A DNA stretch of 64,000 nt from Algibacter mikhailovii (GTDB lineage: Bacteria; Bacteroidota; Bacteroidia; Flavobacteriales; Flavobacteriaceae): positions 136,697 to 200,696 of the forward strand of contig NZ_BMWZ01000006.1 of NCBI RefSeq assembly GCF_014651495.1, read 5' to 3'. Numbering within the stretch: the first letter of the stretch is position 1; each line of letters starts with the position of its first letter. Of the stretch, positions 8,359 through 17,388 are shown piece after piece. Position numbers and translations under genes: made by a program. Under the pieces are notes generated by a model that saw only the letters and a program-made list of their open reading frames with translations, ran no database searches and had not been told where the DNA came from.

Positions 8359-11300
8359 ATGATAAATAAACATTATATATTAATAGTCGCGCTTTTAATT
8401 TCCTTTGTAGGATTTTCTCAAAACACCATAACAGGGGTCGTGACAGATGAACAAAATCAACCACTTCTTGGGGTTACAATACTCATAAAAGGAACAACTT
8501 CAGGAACAATGACAGACTTCGATGGTAATTTTACCCTCGAAGCAACACCTGAGAGCATTTTATCATTTTCCATGATAGGTATGGTTTCAAAAAATATTAC
8601 GGTAGGTAATGAAAGCAACATAACAGTGGTGCTTAAGCAAGACGTAGCAGAATTGGATGAGGTTGTAGTTGTTGGATACGGGTCGGTTGCTAAAAAGGAT
8701 TTAACAGGTTCCGTATCAACCGTAAAAGCGGAGACTATAGAGTCAGTCGTAGTTGCTAATTTTGATGAAGCATTATCGGGTAGAATTGCAGGTGTAAATG
8801 TGTCTTCAAATGAAGGTACTCCGGGAGAAGCATTACAAATTGTGATTAGAGGTGGGAACTCCATTACGAGTTCTAATGCACCATTATATGTGGTAAATGG
8901 TTTGCCTCTTGAAGATTTTGATCCGGCTACTATATCTGCTTCTGATATAGAAACCTTTCAAGTCCTAAAAGATGCTTCTGCAACAGCAATTTATGGATCT
9001 CGTGGAGCCAATGGTGTTATAGTAATTACAACAAAGTCTGGTAAGTCAAATTCAAAATCTGTTGTAACATTTGATGTTTCAACATCACTGCAAGAAATTA
9101 CAAATACGCTGGAGGTATTAAGTCCATATCAATATGTGAAATATCTTGAAACACAAGCCGTTGCAAGAGATGGGTACCAATGGTTACCTGATCAAGGTAG
9201 TAATCATCCTGATGGTAGTAGTAGTTTAAACGGTGTTTATAATAAATGGTTAAATCCGGAATTGTATAGAGATATAGAAGGAAGAGATTTCCAAAAAGAA
9301 GCTTTTAATGTCGCTCCAATGTATCGTGCTAACTTCTCTATTCGAGGTGGTGGGGATAAAACAAATGTCGCTTTTTCAGCTGGAGTTGTTGATCAAGAAG
9401 GTGTTTTAATAACAACGGGCTTTAAAAGATGGAATACCAATTTAACAATTAATCACGAAATTAGTGATAAACTTAAAATTTGGGGAGCTATGAACTACTC
9501 TAAATCTAATCGATATGGCGCTAGATTAAGAAATGGAAGAGGCAACCAGTTATTGAAAAACATAGTTTTATTTAGACCTGTAGATGCTTTGAATCCAGAT
9601 GGAGGAGAAGAAGATGGTGAAGGAGGTTTTATTCCTGGTGTGAATGATAATGATTTTCAGAATGTATTTGATCCTATAAGAGATATGAAGGGAACAAAAC
9701 GTGAAGACAAGGCTCATAATATTCGTGTTAATACCACAATCACTTGGAATATAAATAAAGACTTTACATTTAAGACTACAAATGGTTTTAACACTACTAC
9801 TGGTGGTGAAAATTTATTTTATTCGTTAGATACACAACAAGGATCAAGATCTTCAAATGGTATTAACGGGCAGATTAATGGTTATGAAAGATCTACATTT
9901 TCTACCTCCAATACATTGACATTTAATAAAAAATTTAAACGTAATCGTATTAATGCTATTATAGGACAAGAATATGTTCATAATACAAATTGGTCTGACA
10001 GGCTTTGGAATAAAAATTTACCAACGGATAAATTTGGTATCAATAATTTAGATATTGCAACGCAGCCAACTATTTCTCTAACAAATTTTTCTCAAAATAA
10101 ATTAATCTCGTTTTTCGGTAGAGCAAATCTTATGTTAAACAGAAACAAATATTTGCTAACAGCAACGTTTAGAGCAGATGGTTCATCAAAGTTTCAAGGT
10201 AGCAATAGATGGGCATATTTTCCATCATTCTCAGGTGCTTGGCAAGTGGCAGAGGAAGGTTTTATGGATAATGTGAATTTTGTTAATAGCTTAAAATTAA
10301 GAGCGGGATGGGGTTTAACAGGAAATAATAGAATTGGTGATTATCAATCAATCAATCAATTTGGAATTGGTATTTGGAATGGATATGCATTTGGAGAAGG
10401 AGAATCTTATCAACCAGGCGCTACGCAATCAAACTTTGCAGTTCCAGATTTAAGATGGGAAACTACAGGTCAAACAAATATTGGATTAGATTTTTCTATG
10501 TTTGATTCCAGATTTTCAGGTACTATTGATTACTATGAGAAAAAGACTGATGATTTATTGTTATTTGCCGATATGGCTTTAAGTTCAGGGTTTGGACAGG
10601 TAGTACAAAATGTTGGTAGTGTTTCTAATAAAGGGTTAGAAGTAACTCTTGGGGGAGTGATAATTGATTCTCCAAATTTTAATTGGCGTTCTACTATTAA
10701 TGTTTCTACAAATAAAAACAAGGTACTTAGTTTAAATCAAGGACAAGAATTTCTTAAGACGGATCCAGGATTAGATTGGAATTCTGAAAGCTATTATATA
10801 TCAGAAGTAGGCAGGCCAGTAGGAATGATGTATGGTTTGGTTTATGATAGATTATACCAAGTAGATGATTTTATTTATGATCCAGGAACAAATCCTAGTT
10901 CACCATATATTCTAAAAGAAGGATTTGCTGACCATAACACAGGAGTAGGACCAGGATCTGTTAAGTATGTTGATCAACTAACCGTTGATACTGATGGCGA
11001 TGGTATACCTGATGCCGGTGATGGTATTATTAACCAAGATGATCGTGTAGTGATTGGTGATCCATATCCAAAGCATTTTGGAGGGTTTACTAATGATTTT
11101 AGATATAAAAATTGGGATTTGTCCGTGTTGTTGCAATGGTCTTATGACTTTGATGTATTCAATGCCAATAAAGCGTTATGGGAATACCCTGTAAATAATA
11201 GTTTTAGTAGGTTGGCTGGAGCTGCAACAGCTTGGACCCCTTGGAATACAGATACAGATGTTGTAGCTCATGTCTCAAACGGAAGAGCTGGATGGACAAG

Positions 11301-11571
11301 ACCTGGTTTTAAAGAAGATACCAGATTTATTGAAGATGGAAGCTATTTAAGGTTAAGAACGGTTAACCTTGGATATAATGTACCATTAGATAAGAAAACT
11401 GGTTTTTCTAGTTTACGATTAGTGGCATCTGGTCAAAACTTGATTACTTGGACAGATTATTCTGGCTTTGATCCAGAAGTCAATGTGGGAGGTACATTAA
11501 ATCCTAATTTAGATTATTCTGCTTATCCTAGAAGTAGAACATATAGTTTATCCTTAATCGCTAAATTTTAA
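8359..11571 (+). CDS. susC: SusC-like TonB-dependent outer-membrane transporter
   Basis: A 1070-residue outer-membrane porin of the SusC/RagA class, which imports oligosaccharides with a SusD lid using energy from TonB/ExbBD. The signal peptide (MINKHYILIVALLISFVGFSQ) leads into a carboxypeptidase-regulatory-like domain at about 22-100 (ITGVVTDEQNQPLLGVTI; DFDGNFTLEA). The TonB box region and plug follow (LDEVVVVGYGSVAKKDLTGS; VIRGGNSI; LKDASATAIYGSRGANGVI) and then the long beta-barrel, ending in an aromatic-rich strand with terminal Phe (YSLSLIAKF). There is no STN domain, so it is not an anti-sigma-linked transducer. It lies 5 bp before susD. Specificity is taken from context: a sulfated oligosaccharide. 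Confidence 0.97.
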   Translation: MINKHYILIVALLISFVGFSQNTITGVVTDEQNQPLLGVTILIKGTTSGTMTDFDGNFTLEATPESILSFSMIGMVSKNITVGNESNITVVLKQDVAELDEVVVVGYGSVAKKDLTGSVSTVKAETIESVVVANFDEALSGRIAGVNVSSNEGTPGEALQIVIRGGNSITSSNAPLYVVNGLPLEDFDPATISASDIETFQVLKDASATAIYGSRGANGVIVITTKSGKSNSKSVVTFDVSTSLQEITNTLEVLSPYQYVKYLETQAVARDGYQWLPDQGSNHPDGSSSLNGVYNKWLNPELYRDIEGRDFQKEAFNVAPMYRANFSIRGGGDKTNVAFSAGVVDQEGVLITTGFKRWNTNLTINHEISDKLKIWGAMNYSKSNRYGARLRNGRGNQLLKNIVLFRPVDALNPDGGEEDGEGGFIPGVNDNDFQNVFDPIRDMKGTKREDKAHNIRVNTTITWNINKDFTFKTTNGFNTTTGGENLFYSLDTQQGSRSSNGINGQINGYERSTFSTSNTLTFNKKFKRNRINAIIGQEYVHNTNWSDRLWNKNLPTDKFGINNLDIATQPTISLTNFSQNKLISFFGRANLMLNRNKYLLTATFRADGSSKFQGSNRWAYFPSFSGAWQVAEEGFMDNVNFVNSLKLRAGWGLTGNNRIGDYQSINQFGIGIWNGYAFGEGESYQPGATQSNFAVPDLRWETTGQTNIGLDFSMFDSRFSGTIDYYEKKTDDLLLFADMALSSGFGQVVQNVGSVSNKGLEVTLGGVIIDSPNFNWRSTINVSTNKNKVLSLNQGQEFLKTDPGLDWNSESYYISEVGRPVGMMYGLVYDRLYQVDDFIYDPGTNPSSPYILKEGFADHNTGVGPGSVKYVDQLTVDTDGDGIPDAGDGIINQDDRVVIGDPYPKHFGGFTNDFRYKNWDLSVLLQWSYDFDVFNANKALWEYPVNNSFSRLAGAATAWTPWNTDTDVVAHVSNGRAGWTRPGFKEDTRFIEDGSYLRLRTVNLGYNVPLDKKTGFSSLRLVASGQNLITWTDYSGFDPEVNVGGTLNPNLDYSAYPRSRTYSLSLIAKF

Positions 11572-11576
11572 TAATT

Positions 11577-13268
11577 ATGATTTCAAATAAAATAAAAACA
11601 ATATATAGTAAAGGACTGCTAGTAATGGGCTTATTAGCAATGGTTACAAGTTGTGATGAAGCATTAGATTTACAACCTGAAACGACTTGGGCTGCAGAGG
11701 AGTTTTATGCCAATGAAAATGATATTAATGCAGCTCTTGCTGGTATACATTCTTCAATATCATCTGGTAATTCATTTGGGAATCAAATAATGTTAATGTA
11801 CCCTGGGACTGATGAAAGTTACAAGCTAAAAGATTGGAATGAAAGAAATCCAGTTTCAATTAATGCACATAACTCCAACTCAGAAGGCGTTATTCATGCT
11901 TGGCAAAATTTATATGCAGGGATTAACAATGCCAACAATTTGATAAAGTATATTAATCCGGATAATTTTGAAAATGAAGCTGATTTTAATAAGTTTTTGG
12001 CTGAAGGTAGATTTCTAAGAGGATTCATGTATTACCATCTTACATGTTGGTATAACGAAATACCACTTAGGTTAGAACCAATCAAAGACCAGAGCTCAAA
12101 TAATATGGCTCCTTCACCAGTTGAGGATGTTTATGAACAAATTATTGACGATTTAACATTTGCTGCTGAAAACTTACCAAGTTCCTTTGATGCCGGCTAC
12201 AATATTGGTCATGCTAATAGTGGAGCTGCTCATGCTATGTTAGCAAAAGTGTATTTAAAAGCAGCTGGATATCCCTTAAGGGCTACTGAAATTAATGGTA
12301 AAAATCCATATCAAGGGGCTAAAGAGCACTGTCGAGTTATTATGGAAGACCTTGGACATGATTTAAATTCTGGTTATAAAGAAGTATTTGTGAATTTTAT
12401 TCAAAACAAGTACGATTTAAAGGAATCCATATTTGAAATTGTATATAGAAATGCTGTTGATTTAGGAATTAATATAGGTGGAAGAAATGGTTTTGTTAAT
12501 GGTTTATTTTATAATATAAGAACATCTAAAGTTGGGGAACCTGGAACAAGTCCTGAAGTAAGTCCTTCGCCTGTTCATGATTATATTTATGAAGATGGTG
12601 ATACTAGAAAGGCCTGGAATATTCCTGGTTATGGCGGTGTTAAAAATCAATGGAATCCTAATGGAAGAGTGAATGCACAAGCACATTCTTTAGCTTGGGG
12701 ATGGACACCTGGTAAATTTAGACGATGGGATGCAGCTTACCCAGATGATCTTGATAAAACTAATGAACAACTTCAGCCTATAATTACCTTAGAAACACCG
12801 CAACCGGTTCATCAGGCTATAACGGGAATAAACATTCCTCTAATAAGGTTTTCTGATGTATTATTGATGTTTGCTGAAGCTGAGAATGAATTAAATGGCC
12901 CAACAGCAGCGGCACAGTCTGCTATTGATAAGGTTAGAAATAGAGCAGGGTTAGATAATTTAGCCACTGCAAAGCCTGATGCTATTGCAGGAAAAACAGC
13001 ATTTTTTGATGAAATTGTTGATGAGCGTTTAAGAGAGCTTTGTTTCGAAGGGCACAGAAAGCATGATTTAATTAGATGGGGCTTACTAGAAGAAAAACTA
13101 AATGTCCTTTATAATTCAATTACCCAACACCCTGAATATACGCCATCTTTATATCTAAGATATCGAGCATATTCAAATTTTGATCCGTCAAAACACTTGT
13201 CTTTGCCTTACCCACAGCAGGAAGTTTTATTAAATAATTTGTTAGATCAAAAACCTGAATGGGAGTAG
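11577..13268 (+). CDS. susD: SusD/RagB-like surface glycan-binding lipoprotein
   Basis: A 563-residue SusD homologue. The SPII signal ends in VTSC, giving lipid anchor C26, followed by DEALDLQPET, the usual start of mature SusD proteins with early acidic residues. The N-terminal helical TPR region contains YANENDINAALAGIHS, LAEGRFLRGFMYYHL and YLKAAGYPL. The C-terminal region has the family pattern NIPLIRFSDVLLMFAEAENE, then VRNRAG, DERLRELCFEGHRKHDLIRWG and finally LPYPQQEVLLN. It partners the SusC barrel encoded 5 bp upstream as the hinged lid that captures ligand at the cell surface. A strong hairpin terminator follows about 50 bp downstream, ending this transcription unit. Confidence 0.97.
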   Translation: MISNKIKTIYSKGLLVMGLLAMVTSCDEALDLQPETTWAAEEFYANENDINAALAGIHSSISSGNSFGNQIMLMYPGTDESYKLKDWNERNPVSINAHNSNSEGVIHAWQNLYAGINNANNLIKYINPDNFENEADFNKFLAEGRFLRGFMYYHLTCWYNEIPLRLEPIKDQSSNNMAPSPVEDVYEQIIDDLTFAAENLPSSFDAGYNIGHANSGAAHAMLAKVYLKAAGYPLRATEINGKNPYQGAKEHCRVIMEDLGHDLNSGYKEVFVNFIQNKYDLKESIFEIVYRNAVDLGINIGGRNGFVNGLFYNIRTSKVGEPGTSPEVSPSPVHDYIYEDGDTRKAWNIPGYGGVKNQWNPNGRVNAQAHSLAWGWTPGKFRRWDAAYPDDLDKTNEQLQPIITLETPQPVHQAITGINIPLIRFSDVLLMFAEAENELNGPTAAAQSAIDKVRNRAGLDNLATAKPDAIAGKTAFFDEIVDERLRELCFEGHRKHDLIRWGLLEEKLNVLYNSITQHPEYTPSLYLRYRAYSNFDPSKHLSLPYPQQEVLLNNLLDQKPEWE

Positions 13269-13318
13269 CATAGTGTTTTTTCAACTAACGCATGACATGT
13301 TGTTCGTTTAACATTAAT

Positions 13319-13359
13319 TAAAATAACACCGCTATTTGTCAGATAGCGGTGTTATTTTA
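13319..13359. terminator. Strong, possibly bidirectional hairpin terminator after susD
   Basis: A perfect 17-bp stem pairs 13319-13335 with 13343-13359 around the 7-base loop TTGTCAG. The core arms are AACACCGCTAT and ATAGCGGTGTT. The A-rich 5' flank and T-rich 3' flank would give a U-run in either direction. It lies 50 bp after the susD stop and about 70 bp before the first GH2 gene, separating the uptake operon from the catabolic genes. Confidence 0.85.
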
Positions 13360-13430
13360 TAAACCCATAGTAACAGCGGAAACAAAATACTATTATTCTT
13401 ATAATCATTATTCATTTCATTAAAAAATCC

Positions 13431-15911
13431 ATGGATAAAAATTCATTTTATATTATTCATTTTATGTGTGCGATATTATGCTTTTCTTGTAAAAGTAGTA
13501 CAAGTAAATCTCTAAGAGTTCATGAAGCTTTCAATCAAGGTTGGAAATTTAGCAAAGGCGAAGCTGGTAAAGAAGCTACTGTAGGATTGGATGATTCCAC
13601 GTGGCGAACACTCGACCTTCCACATGATTGGGCTATTGAAGGTCCTTTTGATAAAGCCCATGACGCACGTACAGGCGGTTTACCAATTTATGGCACAGCA
13701 TGGTACCGTAAAAATTTTACAATTGAGGCTTCAGAAAAAGGAAACCAAGTATCTTTTATTTTTGATGGTGTAATGAATAATGCTGAAGTTTTTGTAAACG
13801 GAAGGAAAGCAGGAGAGCGTCCATTTGGGTACATCAGTTTTGAAGTTGATGTGACACCTTACATTAAATTTGGAGAAGACAATATCATAGCGGTTCGGGT
13901 AGATCCAAAAGAATTATCCGCAAGATGGTATCCTGGAGCAGGAATCTATAGAAACGTTTACCTCAATATTAAGAGCTCCGTTAATGTAGCCTATAACGGC
14001 ACATATATAACAACGCCTAAGGTTTCAGAGGCTAAAGCTGAAGTTGTTATTAAAACGTCACTAGAAAATAAACAAAAAAATAACGGGTCATATACCTTAA
14101 AAACAAGTATTGTTAACAGTAAAGGCCTTGAAGTTACTTCAACCGAAAGCGATGTTAATCTTGAGTCAAACCAAATTATAGAACAACATTTGGAAGTGAA
14201 TAATCCTATGTTATGGGATTTAGATAATCCACATTTATATATCGCAAAATCACGAATATTTAAGAATGGTGTACAAATAGATAATTACGAAACCACTTTT
14301 GGTATTAGAACAATAAAATATTCTAAAGCGCGTGGCTTTGAATTAAACGGAAAACAGGTGAAATTTAAAGGCGTTTGTTTACATCATGATCTCGGCCCGC
14401 TTGGAAGTGCTGTGAACTATCGTGCCACAGAACGACAATTGGAAATCATGAAATCAATTGGTGTTAATGCTATTAGAACCAGTCATAATCCACCATCACC
14501 AGAGCAATTAGAACTTTGTGATAAGATGGGAATCTTGGTGCAAGTAGAAGCCTTTGATGAGTGGGCTATAGCTAAAGTAGAAAATGGTTATAACAAATTC
14601 TGGGATCAATGGCATGAGACCGATTTGCGTGACATGATTAAACGTGATCGTAATCATCCATCAGTGGTAATGTGGAGTATTGGGAATGAAATTAGAGAAC
14701 AAAGAAGCAAGCAAGGGGGGAAGGTTGCGCAACATTTAGTAGATATTTGTCACGATGAGGATCCTACACGTCCGGTTACAGCTGGGTTTAATAACTACCC
14801 ACAATGTATTAAAAACGGATTGGCAGATGCTATTGATTTGGTTGGTTTTAATTATAAACCAACTCAGTATGACAATGTTGTAAAAAACAACCCTGATTTT
14901 ATAGTCTATGGTGCAGAAACGGCATCAACAGTAAGCTCAAGAGGGGTTTATCATTTACCTCTAGAGAACTATGAGAAACATGAATCTTTACAAGTTTCAA
15001 GTTATGATATTATAAGTCCGCCATGGGCCTATCCACCAGATTTTGAAACATATGCACAAGAAACCATGCCGCATGCCTTAGGAGAGTTTGTCTGGACAGG
15101 GTTTGATTATTTAGGAGAACCTACGCCATATAATGGTAAAGACAATGAAACTCACGGAAAATGGGGTGGTGATTGGCCATCACGCAGTTCGTATTTTGGA
15201 ATAGTGGACTTATGTGGTTTTCCAAAAGATAGATATTACTATTACCAAAGCAGATGGACTGAAAAACCAATGGTTCATATATTGCCACATTGGAATTGGG
15301 AGGACTCTGAGCATAAAGAAATACCAGTGTATTGTTATACCAATATGGATGAGGCCGAACTATTCTTAAACGGAAAATCATTAGGAGTTAAAGTAATGGG
15401 AGTGGATAAAACGACCATTCCTGCAGAATTCAGTTGGTGGAAAAAACCAGAGACAACGTGGGAATCGCCATATAGATTACATTGGAATGTAAATTATGAG
15501 CCCGGAGAACTGAAAATAATTGCTTATCAGGACGGAAAAGCTGTTGCAGAAAAAATAGTAGTAACAGCTGGTAAACCGCATCATTTGGAATTAATACCTG
15601 ACAGAACAGAAATTGATGCCGATGGGAATGATTTGTCGTTTATTACGGTAAAAGTAGTTGATGAATCGGGGAAGTTTTGCCCACTAGCTAATAACCTAAT
15701 TAATTTTGAAGTTAAGGGTGCAGGTACAATTGCTGCTGTTGGTAACGGTAATGCGGCAACTACGGAACCTTTTCAAGCTAATTACAGAAAGGCCTTTAAT
15801 GGATTATGCATGTTAATTATAAAAAGTAAAAAAGGTAAGGCTGGTGAAATAAAAATCAAAGCATCTTCAGAAAATTTAGATAGTGTGAGTACAATTGTTT
15901 TATCAAAATAA
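13431..15911 (+). CDS. GH2 family glycosidase, lipoprotein
   Basis: An 826-residue glycoside hydrolase of family 2, a retaining exo-enzyme. The SPII signal ends FSC with lipid anchor C20. The sugar-binding jelly roll is at about 30-190 (DSTWRTLDLPHDWAIEGP; YGTAWYRKNF), followed by the immunoglobulin-like domain, then the TIM barrel from about 300 (GVCLHHDLGPLGSA; RTSHNPPSP). The predicted acid/base is E420 in SIGNEI and the nucleophile E496 in YGAETAST. A DUF4982-like domain and a C-terminal Ig-like domain (FEVKGAGTIAAVGNG) follow, an arrangement common in Bacteroidota beta-galactosidases. It opens the catabolic cluster after the terminator and is 10 bp before a sulfatase. It closely parallels the GH2 at 18866. 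Activity on beta-galactose is the most likely guess; other beta-glycosides are possible. Confidence 0.93.
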   Translation: MDKNSFYIIHFMCAILCFSCKSSTSKSLRVHEAFNQGWKFSKGEAGKEATVGLDDSTWRTLDLPHDWAIEGPFDKAHDARTGGLPIYGTAWYRKNFTIEASEKGNQVSFIFDGVMNNAEVFVNGRKAGERPFGYISFEVDVTPYIKFGEDNIIAVRVDPKELSARWYPGAGIYRNVYLNIKSSVNVAYNGTYITTPKVSEAKAEVVIKTSLENKQKNNGSYTLKTSIVNSKGLEVTSTESDVNLESNQIIEQHLEVNNPMLWDLDNPHLYIAKSRIFKNGVQIDNYETTFGIRTIKYSKARGFELNGKQVKFKGVCLHHDLGPLGSAVNYRATERQLEIMKSIGVNAIRTSHNPPSPEQLELCDKMGILVQVEAFDEWAIAKVENGYNKFWDQWHETDLRDMIKRDRNHPSVVMWSIGNEIREQRSKQGGKVAQHLVDICHDEDPTRPVTAGFNNYPQCIKNGLADAIDLVGFNYKPTQYDNVVKNNPDFIVYGAETASTVSSRGVYHLPLENYEKHESLQVSSYDIISPPWAYPPDFETYAQETMPHALGEFVWTGFDYLGEPTPYNGKDNETHGKWGGDWPSRSSYFGIVDLCGFPKDRYYYYQSRWTEKPMVHILPHWNWEDSEHKEIPVYCYTNMDEAELFLNGKSLGVKVMGVDKTTIPAEFSWWKKPETTWESPYRLHWNVNYEPGELKIIAYQDGKAVAEKIVVTAGKPHHLELIPDRTEIDADGNDLSFITVKVVDESGKFCPLANNLINFEVKGAGTIAAVGNGNAATTEPFQANYRKAFNGLCMLIIKSKKGKAGEIKIKASSENLDSVSTIVLSK

Positions 15912-15921
15912 TAAATACAGT

Positions 15922-17388
15922 ATGAAAACGAGTTATTTAGTACTACTGTTATTCGCTTTAAGTTTTGCTAGCTGCAAGAAGCCCGTAAAGGGAGCCCCTA
16001 AAGAAGTTATAGAAAAAAAAGCAAAACCCAATATTATTTACATCTTAGCCGATGATTTAGGCTATGGCGATGTGAGTTTTAATGGGCAATCAAAATTTGA
16101 AACACCAAATATTGATAAACTTGCTGCGGAGGGTATGGTGTTTACGCAGCATTATTCTGGTTCAACGGTATGTGCGCCATCTCGATCAGCCTTATTAACA
16201 GGAATGCACACTGGACATACGGCTATTAGAGGTAACAAAGAAGTATTACCTGAAGGGCAACATCCCATGCCAGCCAGTACATATACTATGGCTGAAATGT
16301 TTAAAGAAGCTGGCTATAAAACATCTGTATATGGTAAATGGGGCTTGGGTTATCCCGGATCTGAAGGTGATGCTAATATGCAAGGCTTTGATGAGTTTTT
16401 TGGGTATAATTGTCAACGTGTAGCACATAATTATTATCCATACCATTTATGGCATAATCAAGAAAAGGTAATGTTGAAAGGCAATGAAGGGAAAAAAACA
16501 GAAGTATACGCTCCAGATTTAATTCATGATAAAGCCATGGCGTTTATTGATGAAAACAAGGATAATCCGTTTTTTATGTTTTATGCCTCAGCGTTACCAC
16601 ATGCTGAGTTACTGCTTCCTGAAAAGTATATGGAACCTTATCTAGGAAAATTACTTCCAGAAAAAAAACATATTGGTATAGATGATGGGCCTACCTATAA
16701 AAATGGAGGTTATGGTTCACAGGAATATCCACATGCAGCCTTTGCTGCAATGATTCATCATCTTGATGCTCAAGTTGGGGATATTGTAAATAAGCTGGAA
16801 GAGTTGGGCATAGCCGATAATACTTTAATAGTTTTTACATCTGATAATGGTCCACATAGAGAAGGCGGTGCAGATCCAGAATATTTTAATAGTAATGGCA
16901 TTTACAAAGGATATAAAAGAGATTTATATGAAGGAGGAATTCATGTTCCTATGATTGCGAAGTGGCCAGGTACTATTAAAGAAGGAAGTTCAAATAACCA
17001 TATTTCTGCATTTTGGGACGTGATGCCAACTTTTGCTGAAATAGCAGATAAACCAATTGAAAATAATTTAGATGGGATATCTTTTCTGCCAACATTAAAA
17101 GGAGAAAAGGCACAAAAAAAGCACAAGTATTTATACTGGGAGTTCCATGAAAAAGGCGGAAGAATAGCCATAAGAAAAGGAAAATGGAAAGGTGTTAAAT
17201 ATAATGTACTTAAAAATCTAGAAAAACCTATTGAGTTATATGATTTAGAGGTAGATCCTGAAGAGCAGGATAATATAGCCGGCAATCATCCAGAATTGGT
17301 ACAAGAAATTACAACGTTGATGCAGAAAGCTAGAACGCCTTCTGATATATTCCAATTTGCAGCTCCAACATATTTAAATGTTGACTAA
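15922..17388 (+). CDS. S1 family sulfatase, lipoprotein
   Basis: A 488-residue sulfatase starting at ATG 15922. An in-frame start at 15895 would overlap the GH2 gene and spoil the lipoprotein signal. The SPII signal is MKTSYLVLLLFALSFASC with anchor C18. The catalytic cysteine for formylglycine conversion is C84 in CAPSRSALLTG, followed by MHTGHTAIRGN, a pattern unlike the CGPSR enzymes of this window and therefore probably a different S1 subfamily. The DD pair is in ADDLGYGDV, GKWGLG replaces the usual GKWHLG (His to Gly), and FTSDNGPH carries the metal Asp/Asn. The terminal ELYDLEVDPEEQDNIA segment is typical. The next sulfatase start codon follows its stop directly, so the two are coupled. 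Confidence 0.93.
   Translation: MKTSYLVLLLFALSFASCKKPVKGAPKEVIEKKAKPNIIYILADDLGYGDVSFNGQSKFETPNIDKLAAEGMVFTQHYSGSTVCAPSRSALLTGMHTGHTAIRGNKEVLPEGQHPMPASTYTMAEMFKEAGYKTSVYGKWGLGYPGSEGDANMQGFDEFFGYNCQRVAHNYYPYHLWHNQEKVMLKGNEGKKTEVYAPDLIHDKAMAFIDENKDNPFFMFYASALPHAELLLPEKYMEPYLGKLLPEKKHIGIDDGPTYKNGGYGSQEYPHAAFAAMIHHLDAQVGDIVNKLEELGIADNTLIVFTSDNGPHREGGADPEYFNSNGIYKGYKRDLYEGGIHVPMIAKWPGTIKEGSSNNHISAFWDVMPTFAEIADKPIENNLDGISFLPTLKGEKAQKKHKYLYWEFHEKGGRIAIRKGKWKGVKYNVLKNLEKPIELYDLEVDPEEQDNIAGNHPELVQEITTLMQKARTPSDIFQFAAPTYLNVD

Noticed and set aside
8457-8864. Long minus-strand open frame within susC
   Set aside because: It is the antisense shadow of the conserved carboxypeptidase-like and plug domains; no promoter or protein family supports it. 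The same applies to other minus-strand frames.
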